Source: Struthidea cinerea
Lineage: Eukaryota; Chordata; Aves; Passeriformes; Corcoracidae
Assembly: GCA_013397865.1 (NCBI GenBank)
Contig: VZTI01001242.1
Span: 524,118 to 588,117, forward strand
Length of the DNA stretch: 64,000 nucleotides
Direction of reading: 5' to 3'
Part shown: one piece after another, positions 1-14,700 of the stretch
Numbering within the stretch: position 1 is the stretch's first letter
Layout of the letters: each line of letters begins with the position of its first letter
Program-made: the position numbers and the translations under genes
Notes under the pieces: generated by a model
Database searches by the model: none
Told to the model about the DNA's origin: nothing
Seen by the model: the letters and a program-made list of their open reading frames with translations, nothing else

Positions 1-3000
1 TGGATTCCTGATTAAAGTGAATGCACAATACTATCCCTACTTCTGCTTCAAGACATCATCACGTGCGTTTCACAATGTTTGAAAATGTCGAGGAAAGGCT
101 TTTTCTCCCAACCTGTTCCTTGATGCTTCCAGCAGATTAAGTTTTGCGCTGACAGCTGGGTTTAGATTTCACGTGACAACAATGCAAAAAAAGGCACTGT
201 TGTTAAATAGGTTAGTAAGTCAGAGCAGGTAAATAAGATCAATTGGAAGAATAAAGAAGGTGCAGGCTTTAAACCCATCATGGAGAAGTAATTTTATGTA
301 CAAACTATTTCAGAAGCAGTGCTATCTATTCTTACATTCCTGGCATAGATCTGATGTTCATTAATTCAGTGGAAAATGCATGGCTGACATCCAAGACATT
401 ACTATGAAAAGAGAGGAGTTCTGGATATTATTTGGCAGTCACACCCCCGGACATCATGACTACTACAATGAAATTTGAGTTCCGTGTTCAAGTTTCAAAA
501 TAACTCTGTTTTCTTCCGGACAAGAAGTGATGCAAATAGTGCTAATGCACATCCCTAAAAAAGAATGGGATCAGGGAAAGGACAGGAATTGTATGAATAT
601 GGGAACTGCATTGTGTTCCTCTGTTAAGGCACAGCATCTCAGATGCAGATTCTTGGTGTTTCTGAGTAACTGCAGAATGTGTGTTTAGGAGAGGAATCAT
701 TCTCACTTTGGTGTCACCTGTACACTGGTGACACGTGTGTGACTATTCCATGTGTCCAGCAGCACTTCCACTGGAGGAAGGATCATTTGGCAGTAGCCAC
801 CTGGGATCCAGTCTGCGGCCATCTACAGAAGCACATCCAAATTAAGATGACGACTGCACTCACAAATTCAAGGGCACAATTCAGGCATGAGACGTTTCAG
901 GAATAAACAGCACATCTTTATAAACAGAAATAAGTGCAGGAAGAATACACTGTGTATTCAGAGAAAAAAGTGGGTAAGACAGAAAACATAAAGCAGGGTG
1001 ACATCAGATACGCATTTCAGATATTACATTAGGAAGCTTCAGCTGAGAAGTGAATTCAAATCACTTGCAGTATTTCTTGTTTGCTAGAGACCTAAACCAA
1101 AGGGAATATCCAGCCCTCAGCTCCACCAGTGGACACCAGAGAGTTTCCCTGGGAACAATCCTGCAAGCATTCCCAGCAGCTCTGGCTTCTGAGGAGCCAC
1201 TGCTTTAAACAACAGAGAGGTGACCACAGTCCCCAGGACACCTCTGTTACAACAAGGAACAGAAACACAGCCAGAGACTATTCTCATTCCCTGTGTCAAG
1301 TTCCCACTGGGGGTCAGGAAAAGCCTACAATCATTCCCTCAGCTGGTGGAGGGTGGTAAAACAGAACAAGAATATGTGGAAATTTAAAAGCTGAGGAAAA
1401 CTTCTATAGAATCCCCTCAAGTAAATTTTCCATAGAGTTTTAACGTATCTTTCCTGGTCAAGAATTTGGCAAGAAATTTAGAGATGACTCACCCTAAGTC
1501 CCCGTGGCTACGACCATGCTTCACTTCATCTTGGGAAGGAACATCAAAGGAATTATTCACAGAAAAGGAGAAGAAATAAATGGGGCTCACAGGACTCAGA
1601 CACATCTGAGAAATAAAGTGGAGGTGGAAGGACTGGAAGACAGGAAGAGAATATAGCGAAACTCCAGTGGTTCCCAGCGAATCTGGGAGATATAATCTGG
1701 AGGAGTTTCCAGTGGAGCAAACGAAGATGGATTACTGCTGTCAGGTGCTCAGGAATGCCAGGGCTCCACGGCTCAGGGAAGTGCAGGGCATGTAGTACAC
1801 AAAGCAGGAGGCAGCGTATGCCGCGTGCTGCACCAGGGAGGGAAGTTTCAATCCCTGAAATCTGACTCAGGGTCTGAACGCCAGGCACCGGCTTCAGGAT
1901 TAATCAAACCATTCAGCAGCCAGAAGCAACACAGGAAATCGTGAAGATGCAGGAGTAAGCAGTGATTTGCATTTATGTAGGAAAGACTGTGGAAGTAAAG
2001 GCTCTGGGAATCCAGTGAGAGAGTCACAGAGTTCTGACACTGGGACAGAGGCACCTCTTACTCTGTGGGTAGTTAGGTAATGACTGAAAGGAAAGACACA
2101 GCTGTTTACATCCTAGCCCCAGTACAGGTGATTTATCCTTTTGCTCTGGACTCTAAATTAGAGACCAGAATTTCAGTCAGGAAATGATAATAATTAAAAA
2201 AGATGCGAGCCAGGACTGCTGCAGAACCAGAGAAATGGACCTTTGTAGGATACCTAGAAGAGGCTACACGAGATTTTCTCATCATTAACTGCCAGGAGTG
2301 GACTGCCTTATCTGAAAACAGGTATTGCTGAGTGGTAAAGAACATCAGAAACAAAACACAGATTCCCTCCCTTTACCAACACCTTACTCGGCCTCAGTGT
2401 GGATTTTGGTTTTGAATCTCATTAACTGAGCCTCACTGACCAGTTTCAACCTTCATCTGTGTTCCTCAAAGGGTGAACTGGCAGGGATTTTGTTGCTATG
2501 CACTATTATGGCTGGGAAAACCTTTGTAATTCCAACTGATCTTTCTTATCTCTTCTGCCACTCTCCATTACAGGAAAAAGGAGAGGGGGAAGCAGCTGTC
2601 TCCTAACTAGGATCATTTTCTTGGCTTTTACACCTCAACATCTCTCAGTATTCTGCATTTTCAGTACCTGCCCGGTGCAGGTGATGCCTAAAGTCAGGGA
2701 CAGAACAAACCTCCCAACACAGCACTGCTAATGCCAGGTGAGCAACACATCTTCACTAACAGGGAGCACTGCAAAGAAAAGACATGCAAACACAGGAGAA
2801 AGGAGAGGAGAAAAGAAACCCCAAGGCCTAGGGACTGTGGTAGCAGTGATGAATAGACCCCAGAAGCATTTAACTGCACACAAAGGGCAGAAAGTTCAGG
2901 AAACTTGCTGGTAGGAAACGACACCATGGCTCCAGAAATGAAGCAACTGAGGAAGGAGAATGTGAAGGAGGGCTGAAGCAGTTAAACAGGAATCTAAGGC

Positions 3001-6000
3001 TTACTATGAGACAAAACTTAGGGGACAGTTTTAAACGACATGAAAATAAATGGGAAAGGAGATAGGAAATCAAAACAAGGCAGCACTTTAATCCTGATGG
3101 TGATGATCACAGATGGATATTTCTGAGCAAACAGGCACATGCACACACCAGGGACAGAAATCACCATCATGCCCAGCAGCAAATGCTCCCTCCCCCAGGC
3201 CTGTGGGCTTCAGGAACTTTTCAAAACACAGCACATTGAGAAAAAGCTCTCAACTGGCTCTAGGAAGATTTACCTAGCTTGACACTACACACTAGGAACT
3301 CTCAGGGAATTTGGGAGGATCCCAGAAAGCTGATCACACTGCAAGATCACATCCTCAGCTATCCATGCCAAAAGCAGGATGATCCAAAGTGGCAATTTTT
3401 GCATGCAGCCATGCCAGGCACACACAGCTAGTGGGGCTTTCAAGCATGACCACAGCAGAAGTTTCTTTGGATAATAAAGACCTCTAAGGTCCTCAAGCTT
3501 GTATGGGGAATAAAGTGATGAAAGGAATGAGAACAAGTATTATAAAACAACTTTAGGTTTTGTTTCCTTCAAGAACAGAGTAAATTTTTTTTAAGAAGGC
3601 ACTTACTCATTACTAATCTACAGGCATTAAAAATTAGTATCCTTAATAAGCTGGGAAGGACATTAAAATCATTTTTTAGAAGAGTACAAGTGCTAAGTAA
3701 TTCATGTAAGTAACAAAAGCACTTCAGTGCTAGAGCAAAATCCAGCAAGCACTGTTGTGTGTATTCCCAGACCAAGGAGCAAAAGGGAACATGGCTCATG
3801 TGTGATTTCTGGATTCACCACTGAAGGAGTGTTCAAAGTCCATTTAATTGAATTCTGAAAGATGAACTTCACTGGGGCACAGGCCTACAACCAGTTAAAA
3901 AAAACCCCAAACGTTCTAAAATGTACCTTTTTGCACATTAGGCACCAACCACCTGTACAGATCTGGGGTTTCTACGCCCCTCATCACATGGTGCTTAATT
4001 GTAGCTAAATTCATTAGTTTTACTCGTTGCTTAGATTTTTTCATTATATTGCTACACACACAAAACCCCCCCACATTATTTGTGCTTGGTGACCCCTCAA
4101 AACATCATCATTCAGCATTCAAAAGGACTGGCATTTTCTCCATAAGTATTTAAAAGCAGTTTGACTGAACAAATACGTTTCGTATGCAGAGTGTTCTAGG
4201 AGGACTGGAAAGAAAAAAAAAAGGAATTAAATTGTACCCTATGGACAAATTCCCAATTCTTCATTTTACTTGGAATATCCAGATCTACACTAAGAAAAAT
4301 CTTCCACAAATACATCCTGGAAAAACCAATATTTTTGCCCACTGTGATTTGAATATTCTAATTCTGTCCAGTTGCATGTCTCTGTGAAAGCCACCATTAG
4401 ATCATTTTCTGTCCCGTAGCAACCACTTTGTTTTCTCAGGAAAATAAAATATTTTCGCCTCCTCAGGCAATACCTTTCTCTGCATGGTTCCATAAATGAA
4501 GCTGTTTGTAATCCAAAGCTAACATCCCAATTTACGCTGGGCTTCTCAGGGATTTATACCCATGGATGTGGAAAATAAAATGCTAGCCAGAGGCTTTTCT
4601 TACTCTATATATGTGTGTATGTACACAGCGAGAGTGAAAATTCCACATTTTATATAAAAAGCCTGGTTTTTTAATAACATTTCCTTATATAAAATTGCAG
4701 GTTGAAGTTATTCATTTACATCATTAAACAATTATTTGGAAGACAGCAATGGAAAGAAGAAAGAGGTGTTGTTTTAACAGTCTGAAGGTGCAATGATAAT
4801 TTATGTCTGAATTTACTGAGTGATATGAAAGTAAATAAGACACCAGAGACTTTCAAGCCGCTTGAGAGGATCTTCCTGTAGCTGTCAGAGGTGACAATTA
4901 CACAGCAATCCATAAACTTCAGGGCTCCTGGCCACAGCCACCAGTTCTCCAACAAAGGTTCTCATTTCTTTACCCCAGCTCTCTGTGGAGCTGACTTTGT
5001 CTTTAAAAGGGTTTTTTAATTATTAAATCACGCTAAAGTGACTGTACTTATTTTAAATAATTCACTGATGCTGTTTCACTGTGCAAGTCACGGCTGAAAT
5101 TCCCCACAGGCACTACACAGAAGCAAATGTGGAGAGAGAGAAGCACAGAGTGGAGTAAAAAGCCACCGAAGCAGTGGCAAAAAAGCCCACAAAAGTAGAA
5201 TTTGTACTACCCTGTGACTTGCTGTGATCACCTGGGAGCTTGGGTGCTGTCCTGAAGGTTGTCTCCATTCAAGCATAAAAGGACTACCATGAAAAAAGAC
5301 TTCAAATTTGTAATTTTTTTTTTTAATTTGGTAATCCTATTATGTCTTCATGTGGCATCCAAATATTACTGATTTGAAGTTTGAACAATGAGGGGCACTG
5401 GAACGTGCAAAAAGTCTCCCAGGGGAAAACTGAAATGCTTGGGAGATGGAAGGCTAAACAGGATGCAACCACCCACACAAAACTCTGCAGGAAGAGAGTA
5501 AGAAAGAAAAATAAGATTCAACTGGCTGTTGTACTACTCCAGCTCTTTAGGAAATCTTATTTCTCCACCTAAATTCTGAAAAACAAAACACCGAGAAGGT
5601 TAAAAAAGGTAAAAGCCAAGATGAAATGTCTCCACCTCTATTTAGCCAAGCTTTTCAAACCAGTACAGAAGGAAGACCGGTAGGAATCAGTTTGTTCTCA
5701 CGGTACAATTTCGATTTTTTTTTTGCCATTAAGCTTTAATGCAAGGCAAAGACATGAACTGAGCAGCGTTTCAATGATGATGCAACGTGATGGGTGCATT
5801 GCACAATGTCATAGGATATCAAAAGATGTGTCCTGCTGTAACCTCCCCCACTCCCAGCGAGAAGCTCCTGAAAATGCAGGAGGCTCTTCACAGCTTGGAA
5901 GCCGTCACTGGGAAGCTGCCACTTGTTTTCAGTAACGGAGCAGGATTTGCGACTACCCAGCCTCAGTGGCCCAAACGCTTCGTTAGGGAACTGCGCCTTC

Positions 6001-8943
6001 ATCAGTTTCTGCAAGGCTCATCCTTCTCCTCCCATTTGTCACGATTCCCGGCACGCGGGCACGGAAAAGAAGGGGACAAAATCCACTTCAGGCAGGTGCT
6101 GTGCTCCTTCCTTTGGGGGCTGGCTCAAAGCTGCGCTAATTAAACCAGAGCCCCCCAGGAGGGTCTCACATGCCATCAGTCAGGGTGCCTGGGGCAGGGG
6201 GACACTTCAGTCACTGTGTGTCCCGAGACAGGGAGGGCTGATCTAAGAGCTTACTGGGCTCAGGGAACTGCTAAACCACCAGTTAAGCCAAGCCTAGATC
6301 AGCTCAAAGCTGCTAAAGAGATACGAATCAGTGGAAGCAGGACTAGCAGTTTTGTAGATTGGTTTTCTAACCTGTTTTGCGTTTTTCATTTTCAATATTT
6401 CGTATAAATTCCTCTGCACATTCATCCTTTTAAGAAGTAGATCAGCTCTCAATGCCTTTTTTACAGATGAAAGGTGATGCCACATACTGTGTGTTTATGA
6501 ACAATTTATCAGTTAAAGATGGAGCGGAATTAGGAACCCCTGAGATTTTAATTCCTCGTTAAGTAATTGTCTCGGCAGCTTCTGACAAGAACAAAAAATG
6601 TCATAAAACTAAGCAGAGCTAAGCAGTCCTCAAGATAATTTCCATCTTCTAATAAAACCAGAGCAGGTACATCTATACATTCCTTTACAAAGCCTGTAAC
6701 CATGGTAGGAAACGCAGCACAATTTGATTCTGACAGCCTGTAATCCTCGTTATGCCACGGTTTGAATAAAAAGTTTTAAAAATCTCCAAGATCACCGCAT
6801 GGCAACTCTAAACCAAGAAACACAAAACCTAATCAAACAGCATTGAAAACTTCCTTCGTCTTAGCCGGGGCTCGGGGGCAAGGCTTCAAACATTCCTGTT
6901 ACAGCACAGCACCACTTTGGCTGAAATCATGTTAAATGCATTGAAAATATATTGGGGAAGACCAGAGAAGGAAGTTCTAAGGGGAACTCTGAGCAAACAA
7001 CAGCAGGAGATTGGGGATTGACTGCCAGGTCTCCAGGATGGAGAACAGCTTCCCACCTTGGGCAAAGAGCAGAGGACACTGCACAGGAATTGAGAGGGTC
7101 AACAAACAGAAATATTTTCATTAAAACGCTGACTTCACCAAACTCTTCTCTGGACTCTCCTCCTCTTCTCCAAAATCGAGGAAGGTGCTCTTTGAAATAT
7201 CTAAACAGCTCTGAGTGGGTCAAGGCTGCAGAGGCAAATTAAAAGCTGTCAGCCCTATCAGTACTGCAGTTTCCAGGCACTGTCAGTCTTCATGAACACC
7301 AGTCCAAGGGAATCTCCATCCTTACAATTTCCTACAGCAACGTGGAACTACACACGGAGAAATTATTTCTTTCTTTCAGACACAACAGTAACATGTGATA
7401 ATAACTCATTTTTTCTAACTGAATGTCTTTCCCCAGTTTTAAGTGACTTATCCCCAAACAATAGAGAAGGAAATTAAACCATAATACACAACGCTTATCC
7501 CATGTGATTTATTCCTCCAAAATGTACTCCACAAGCATCAAGGAAAACAAGGAATCTGAATCATGTCTTACACTCATCATGGAAAACGTACTGGCTAATC
7601 CATCCCTGCTGATTTTAAATGTTTATTTGGGTTTTAAGAGAACGCTGAGTGGGGCTTTTGATGCTCCAACATGCATTTAAGTTCTGGAAATAATTCCTTT
7701 GATCCAGAATCAAATACTTAGTCCCACTCACTTCTGGAACTCAGATCCACAGGGTGATAAAGTAGATTTAAAGTGTCAGAAGAGTAAATACCCCTAAACC
7801 AACACAAAGTATGTTTAACATTCCCTTTATACTTCTGATAGTACTCATCACCGTGAGAAATCTCAGATTTCCTGTTCTTTTCTAAAGAATTTGAAGGATT
7901 TTCTTTCAAGTTTTGAGAACTTAATTACTCTAAAATGGCTTCTGTCACCCACTGCACCATGAAAAATGGATATGCACATTCCCAGATGTCTGGACACATG
8001 TCCATGGAAAAGTGGGCTTGCTGTAGGCATACCACAGGAACTCTTTATGTAAGCTTTCCTCATCTCAACTGTTCTTGATAAACATTTTACAGGAATAAAT
8101 TTGAGCCTGTATATTCTACAGCCATCCTCCCTGGAATTCTGCATGGCTCGTGCGGACATCTTGCAAAAGCCAGGGCAGCATCAAGACCATTGGCTCAATT
8201 AAATTCCAAAGCTGGGATGATCAAAAGGATTTCAATGCCCAAATTCTGTTGACTTTGAGGAAAAAATAAGGAGTTCTTTTTTTTAATAATTAAAAAAAAT
8301 TCCAGCCTACAGTGTTCAGTGGAACTTGGAGTTGTTACAAATCACATTAAAGCATCAATACACTAAAACAAAGTAAAATAAATCTGTGTATTAAGCAATA
8401 ACCATTTCCATTAAGAGAGCCTGGAAAAAAGAATCCTATCTGTATTCATGGAGATAAAACATTCCCTTTTTTTATGCAGAAGTTTTCTAACCATGCCTGT
8501 CCTTTTTCTGCTGCACATTTACTGGTTTTCCCAGGTAAAAAGGAAGGTAGGCCCACATGGAGCAGCCTACCTGCATACAGAATCCTTGCTGAAGTGTCAT
8601 CTGCAAGAAAACTGGGAGATGAGGAGCTGAACTGCATTATTGTTCCCTGACAATCTAAACATCCAGGACTCCTCACAGTAACACCACTTTTAAAATGAGT
8701 GTCTGCTCTCAAACATCTCAAGAAGTCACGGCCCCTTTGGCACAGGGCCTGGGGTCATGCAGAATTTAATCACCACTTTAGATAAATGATTTCATATGTA
8801 CTGGTGCAATATAAAACATTTGAGGAAGATTATTCTGTTAAGTCACAATGAATACACCAAACACACTTTATTCCATCCATCCTGTCAACGTTCTGAAGGC
8901 CAAATGTGGAATTTGGAGTCATTCTGAGCCCAGAATTTTTAAC

Positions 8944-9160
8944 GGAATCACAGAATGGCTTGGGTTGGAAGGAATCTTAGAGATCATCTTGTTCCATCCT
9001 CCTGCCATGGGCAGGGACACCTTCCACTACCCCAGGTTGCTCCAACCTGGCCTTGGACACTTCCAGGGATGGGGCAACCACAGCTTCTCTGGGCACCCTG
9101 TGCCAGGGCCTCACCACCTCACAGGGAGGAATTTCTTCCCAGGAATCCTCTTTGTTTACC
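8944..9160 (-). mobile_element. CR1 LINE, 5'-truncated 3' end
   Basis: On the minus strand this reads as the 3' end of a CR1 retrotransposon: a GGGAAGAAATTCCTCCCTGTG-like stretch, then CCCAGAGAAGCTGTGG, CATCCCTGGAAGTGTCCAAG, GTGTCCCTGCCCATGGCAGG, and a tail ending CATTCTGTGATTCC. Only the last ~200 bp remain, the usual state of avian CR1 copies. It sits in the left SHANK2 intron, in the same orientation as the gene. No intact coding region is present. Confidence 0.92.
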
Positions 9161-11661
9161 ATCAAGTCTAGCTCAAGTCAACAGATTATGGGTCTGTGAA
9201 GCCTTTCCTTGTGGGAAAGTTGTGCCCCTGAAGTGTTCCATGTTTCATGGATTTTCCTTCATCAGGAAGAAGAGCACCAAAATCAGACCTTTCTACTACT
9301 GTCCCAAACAGAGAAATGACCGTGGTTTAACCCTTACCTGACAGCAACGGATTCCAGGGACTTCTACTTGGATATTGGAAGCTGGATCCTTCAAGAAGGG
9401 CAAAGGAACGAAGGCAACATCAAAAAGAAGTTAAGTGTCAGAATTCCATTCTAAGGGGAGAATTTGAAAGCAGAAACCCATGAAAGCAAAGCTCTTCTGA
9501 TGGCATGATTTGAAGATGGAAAAGTGGATGGAACAAACATCTGGAGGAGATGAGGAAGAAACTCTGCTTCCTCTTACTTCCTCCTGCTCTGCTGTCCCTG
9601 TCACTCTGAGCATGAAATGAGGAAAATGAGAGTGAGGGACTGGAAGGTCGGGAAGAGCATTAAATGGGATTAAGGCTGGCACAGGAAGGTGGAAGGCACA
9701 GGACTTGGAAGCCTGGAATATCTTAGTGATATACCTGGAACAAAGACACGCTGCTTTGAGTGACAAACGTGCAAGTCAGGGACCAACATCTGCAGTGGGG
9801 GACAAGACACCAGCACCACCCCCTTCCCTGGAAGCACGACAGCACCGGCACAAAAACAGCTCGCAAAGCACGTGCTGGAATTAGCTCAAACTTAAATCAC
9901 AACCTCGAAATCATTTCCCTCTGTTTCCTCGCTGTTATTCTTCGGTTGGGTTTTGAGAATTTGTATTTTACAACCTGAAACCAGCCCGAGTATTTTCTCT
10001 GCAATTTTCAGCATCAAATACTGCACGAAGTTCGCAAAATACTCATCGGACTGGTTTTAAATATTTAGGGCATTCTGTTATTGTAGCTATTAATCTCTAT
10101 CTGCTTTTTAAGCAGCTGCACAACTCAGTGCCTTGTTTACTATGCAGCCCTTACAATTTCACACACTTTCAATCTTTTATCTTCTAAAACACCAGGCTAA
10201 GATGAGTTTGAAAGCAGTGCTGTACAATATACTCTGCCGCAGTTCATGTCTGGACATCTGTAATTCCAAGGAATATTGTTACAGCTGGGGAGGTTGGAAG
10301 AGTTCTGCTTTAGAAGACTGCTTTGTTCAGTGGCACGATTCCGTATTTCAGGAAGCTCTTTTTAACCACACTCCCAGAGGACTCTCATATCGAACACCAT
10401 TATCTAAAGTATTTATTATGTTTAAAACAGCCCTGGAAGGTTTCACCTTTCACTGTTACAATTAAATATTTTGTTTAGAATGGCCCATAAGTTTCAGAGT
10501 TTTGATATTTTAGGGATCCAATTATGATCTTGAACAAATGCCCTATAAATACAAGCCTAACCACAAGCAAACAAGGGCAACAGTTGTGCTTTAATTCTCC
10601 AGAAATCTGGAGCATCAAAGGGTGTTTCTCCAATAAGCTGAAAAAGAAGGAAATATCTGCACAATCCAGGGAGTGAAACAAGTGTACAGTAAGATACTTA
10701 AATGCCCCTTAATAAATTAATAAAGGAAAAATCTGAAGAGCTTTTTCTAATAAGTGGATCCTGGGGGGTTGAAGTGTTATTTCAATCATTACGGCATTTA
10801 ATGTGTTCAGCTCTACCTCCACGAAACATTCCACATGTTACACACAAGAACTGCCTCTCTCTGTGCCCCAAGGCTGCTAGAGCAGGAAAGGATACTCCAA
10901 ATTACCCCTCTGGGACGTACTGAAGAGCAAGGAGGAGGAGTGAGAAGGAATCAGTGCTCTGAGCTGACAGGAGTGACAGAGAAATAAATAAAAAAACCCT
11001 GCTCCTGATAGTTTCCAGGAAGCTGAAGCAGCAGGTACAACAATGTGGCATTGAAATCTTGAGGGGGAGTCCCAAGGAAAGTAAGCTTGTGCTGGAAAAT
11101 TGGCAACTGGCTTTTTCATTCAAATAACAGGTAGTCAAGTGGAAAAGAAGAGAAAAAGCAAACGTTGCCAATATTTTGGCATTTGTAGGAGTTCTCCAAA
11201 AAAAGCCTATCTAGGTTCTCTCCAGCTTTAACCTGAGAAAGAAATGCACTTCAATGCTGCAGAGGAGCTGACACTTTTAATCTGCAGCCCACTCAGCCAA
11301 GGAACATCCACTTATACACCCTCATGCATTATTCACCAGGAAAATTGAAATAATCTGCCCGTGGTTAAGCAGCTCGGAAGCAAATGCAAATCAAGGGAAA
11401 GCAGTAGAGAACAAGGATCATTCACAACTCCTGACACTCCTCCACACGACTGGAGCCTCCTGTGGGAGCAGCCAAACCATCACAACCCCAATCCCGGCAG
11501 CTGGGCCTGGGAATTGGCCTCTCTCTGTCCCGGTGGCACAAGCACTGACCTGTGGCCATGCTTGGAGACGGAATTCACTCTGGTTTTATTTATTCAAGTA
11601 GATTCTCACTCCTTGTCAATGAAGGTGGGTCCTTGGGCACACACCTGAGAAAGTCTGGTTC

Positions 11662-11754
11662 TTTATTATTATTATTATCATCATCATTATTGGTTTTTTT
11701 AATTATTATTATTATTATTATTATTATTGTTGTTGTTGTTGTTGTTGTTGTTAT
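11662..11754. repeat. Compound trinucleotide microsatellite (ATT/ATC/GTT)
   Basis: ATT repeats and a short ATC run (11662-11691) are followed, after a T-rich break, by ATT repeats (about 11703-11728) that change directly into about eight GTT repeats (11729-11752). It lies deep in the left intron. Confidence 0.95.
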
Positions 11755-14700
11755 TAGCCTGTGATCATTCTAGCACTGGCTACAATCATCTTCAATCTTT
11801 ATCTGACTTGTGAAACTTTGGGCACGCAAAATAAAGTTATATAAACAAAATCTCCTGTTTTCCAAGAGGGAAGAAGTTATTGCTGTCACCACCTTCATTT
11901 TCAATACTGAGATTTCATGGGAAATTACTTAGGCCATGATTTGCAGCAATTAGTTTGTTATCTTTAGGAATATACATTAAGTTCAGAAAGAATAAATTCA
12001 TTTTTTGCCTCCATCCCAGTCAGCTGTTTTGAAGTTATCCACCATTACTTTCAGGCTAATGTGAACAGGAGAGGGATGCATAATTCTTGCAAGTTTATAC
12101 AAATTACCCTGGATAAATTCTCCATGAAATCTACATAAATCTTATGTTATGAAGTGTTTCCATGTGCCTGAATTTATCATCGAGGTGGTTGTAAACACTC
12201 AGGTGGTTGTAAGCTCCATGCATTAATGTTCTTTATCAGAATTGAATAGCTTTAACCCCTCTGGTTTTAAGGAAAACCATTACAGTTTTGTTTGTGTTTA
12301 GTTTTTTTCCCCACAGAATTTCCACAGCAAAATAACTTTCAATGCAGTGGAATTGGACGGAATTGGCTACTCTAGACCTGATTTTAGGAAATTACAAAAT
12401 GACAGAAAGCAGAAAACATTCCTGTCATAACAATAAAACTATAAAGTGTAAAATAATGAATAAAAAAATCAAAAGGGCCTCACTCTAGGTAACAAGAAAA
12501 TCCATTAGGGTCATATATTTTTGCAGTCCTTTCAGAAATATATTTGACTGTCAGAAAGCCTAAGGAAAAAAAAAATCCTAAATGTCAGATATTCCAGGTA
12601 AAATGAGAAAAAAAAAATGTGTTCCTACACCCAGAATTCAGGATGAAAAATTGGTCCAGTAAGAATTTGGCAATTTAATTGTATTTCCTTTCATGGATTT
12701 TGAGTGACATTCCCTGTGTTGTAGTGATTCTGTAGCAAGAGACACCACTCAGCCAAGGGAAACAGGAGCCCAGGACAGAGAGAACAGGGTTGGGCCCTTC
12801 TTTTATGGAAAGTAACCAAGACATTTGTAATGTCCATATAATCCAGAGCAAAACTCTACTGCCGTGGGGCCTTCTGGAAGATTTCCACGGAGATCTCCAC
12901 TCCTCCCCAAGAAGCCCAAGCCCAAGCACATCCCCAAAGAATGTTATCTCTAATCTGGTCCTTCAGAGGTGATGCTGTCACTACAGAGTTATAATAAAGA
13001 TTCCACAGACTGGAGGTATTTCCTTGGCAAAAATTACCCCTAAATTTCAGATCAGCTGAAAGCTTAAAAATTCCTTTGCAATAAGATATTTATGTCACTC
13101 TGCACATTGTAAACACATCCTTAAAATTAAACTGAGTGTTCATTTAGGTTGAATAATTAAAAATCTCCTGTTTCAACTGCTGACCCAAGATACAAAGCAG
13201 TGGCATCCTAGAAATAAAGGAGATGAAATATGTGCCCAAGTATTTTGCAAATACTTCAGAACTCTCTTCACATTTAAACTAAAATGACCTTATCCCGAAT
13301 TTTCTGCAGTAAATGAGAAAGTTCTGAGTATCAGTAGGCAAAGATCTGACTTTGATTTCAAGCTTCATTTGGGTCAGTGCTAATTACACTGATTTTTTTT
13401 TTTTTACATGTCTGCAGGGAAAACAAAACAACACAAAAAGGTAGCCCTAAAGACTTTATTTTATACACATGTAAATCTTGACTCTGCATGTTCAGTTTGA
13501 TGGAACTGAAAGATATTCAGCTCTGCAGAAAATATTCTTTATCTAATGAGAAAAGACTGATCTGGCTTTGATCAGTTTAAGCCACCCATTCCCGTCTTGC
13601 CACATCAGGAGCAAGCAACTCTAAAATGTTATTTAACACCATACCAAAGCTATTGGAAAAGGACATCCAGCAGAGCTGACTTTGTATTCTCAAAGTCAAA
13701 TGTTAGGAGTATTGACAAAAAAAAAAAAAAGAAAGAAAAAAAACTAGAAAAAACTTGCTAGAATTCTGAGACTTCTTTACCATGATATGATACTTGCCTG
13801 ACCTCCCCTCATTGCCTGGGAGCAATTCAACCAGAATGGGGAATTTAATCCTCCACAATATGTATTTTAATGACTCATTGTTTTCCTATTTCTTTCTACT
13901 TCCTGCAAAGCTTAATGGACTCGAGCACGATTACTAAGATGCTGCAAATGAAAAAAATAATAAAAAAACTCGAGGTATGTGGCAAAAACAAAAAGTGGAG
14001 ACGCAGTAAAGGACATTCTAAAATTGGAGCCCGTTTTGTTAGGGATGGGAGCAAAGTGTCGGAGCCATATGCTGGTGCAGCACAGGCAAACTGGATACAC
14101 AGCTTCTGTCAGCGCAGCTTGCTCCTTCAGGAGCAGCTATGGCAGGAAGAATCCCCGAATTTTACATTTCGATTTGCATGCAGCTCCAGATCAGTACCAA
14201 CATTTGGATATCAGAAGTCCATTAGAGCTCGTCTTCCTGTGTCAAGAGCATGCTGCTTCCAAATCATAAATATTAATAAATGCGTTTTAAGCAACTCCTT
14301 GCTCCCAGCTCACTGCATTTTTTTTTTCATTTGGACAGAAGACACAAAGCAGAAGAGAAGCAGATTTTTCCAATCTGCACAGTTGTCTTTCAGATGGCAT
14401 AGGACACAGCCCAGCAGCTGCCAGGAAGAAAAAAAAAAAAAAAGATTTTGTCTTTTTTCTTCTCCAACAGGAAACCCAAACACACCCTAAGATAAGGCCC
14501 TAGCCTAAATCCGCAATAATTTCAGTAGCTTTTATCCAGATTTACACTTCTTTAATGCAGAACACGATTTGTCACTTGCGTAACAGAGTTCAGACACCAA
14601 AAAAGCTGCCCCTGTCATTTGAACTTTCTCCCTCCTCAGCTGGCACAGTACGAACTGCAACTGGTGATTTGGACACAGCCATGGGTGGACAAAAACACCA

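Noticed and set aside
3095..3130. Possible C/D box snoRNA (TGATGATCAC ... CTGA)
   Set aside because: The box-like motifs are only about 28 nt apart, with no terminal stem or C'/D' pair.
13870..14490. 206-codon plus-strand open reading frame
   Set aside because: No domain or family resemblance, low-complexity Lys and Phe runs from A and T tracts, and a length that is plausible by chance in a 64 kb AT-rich window.
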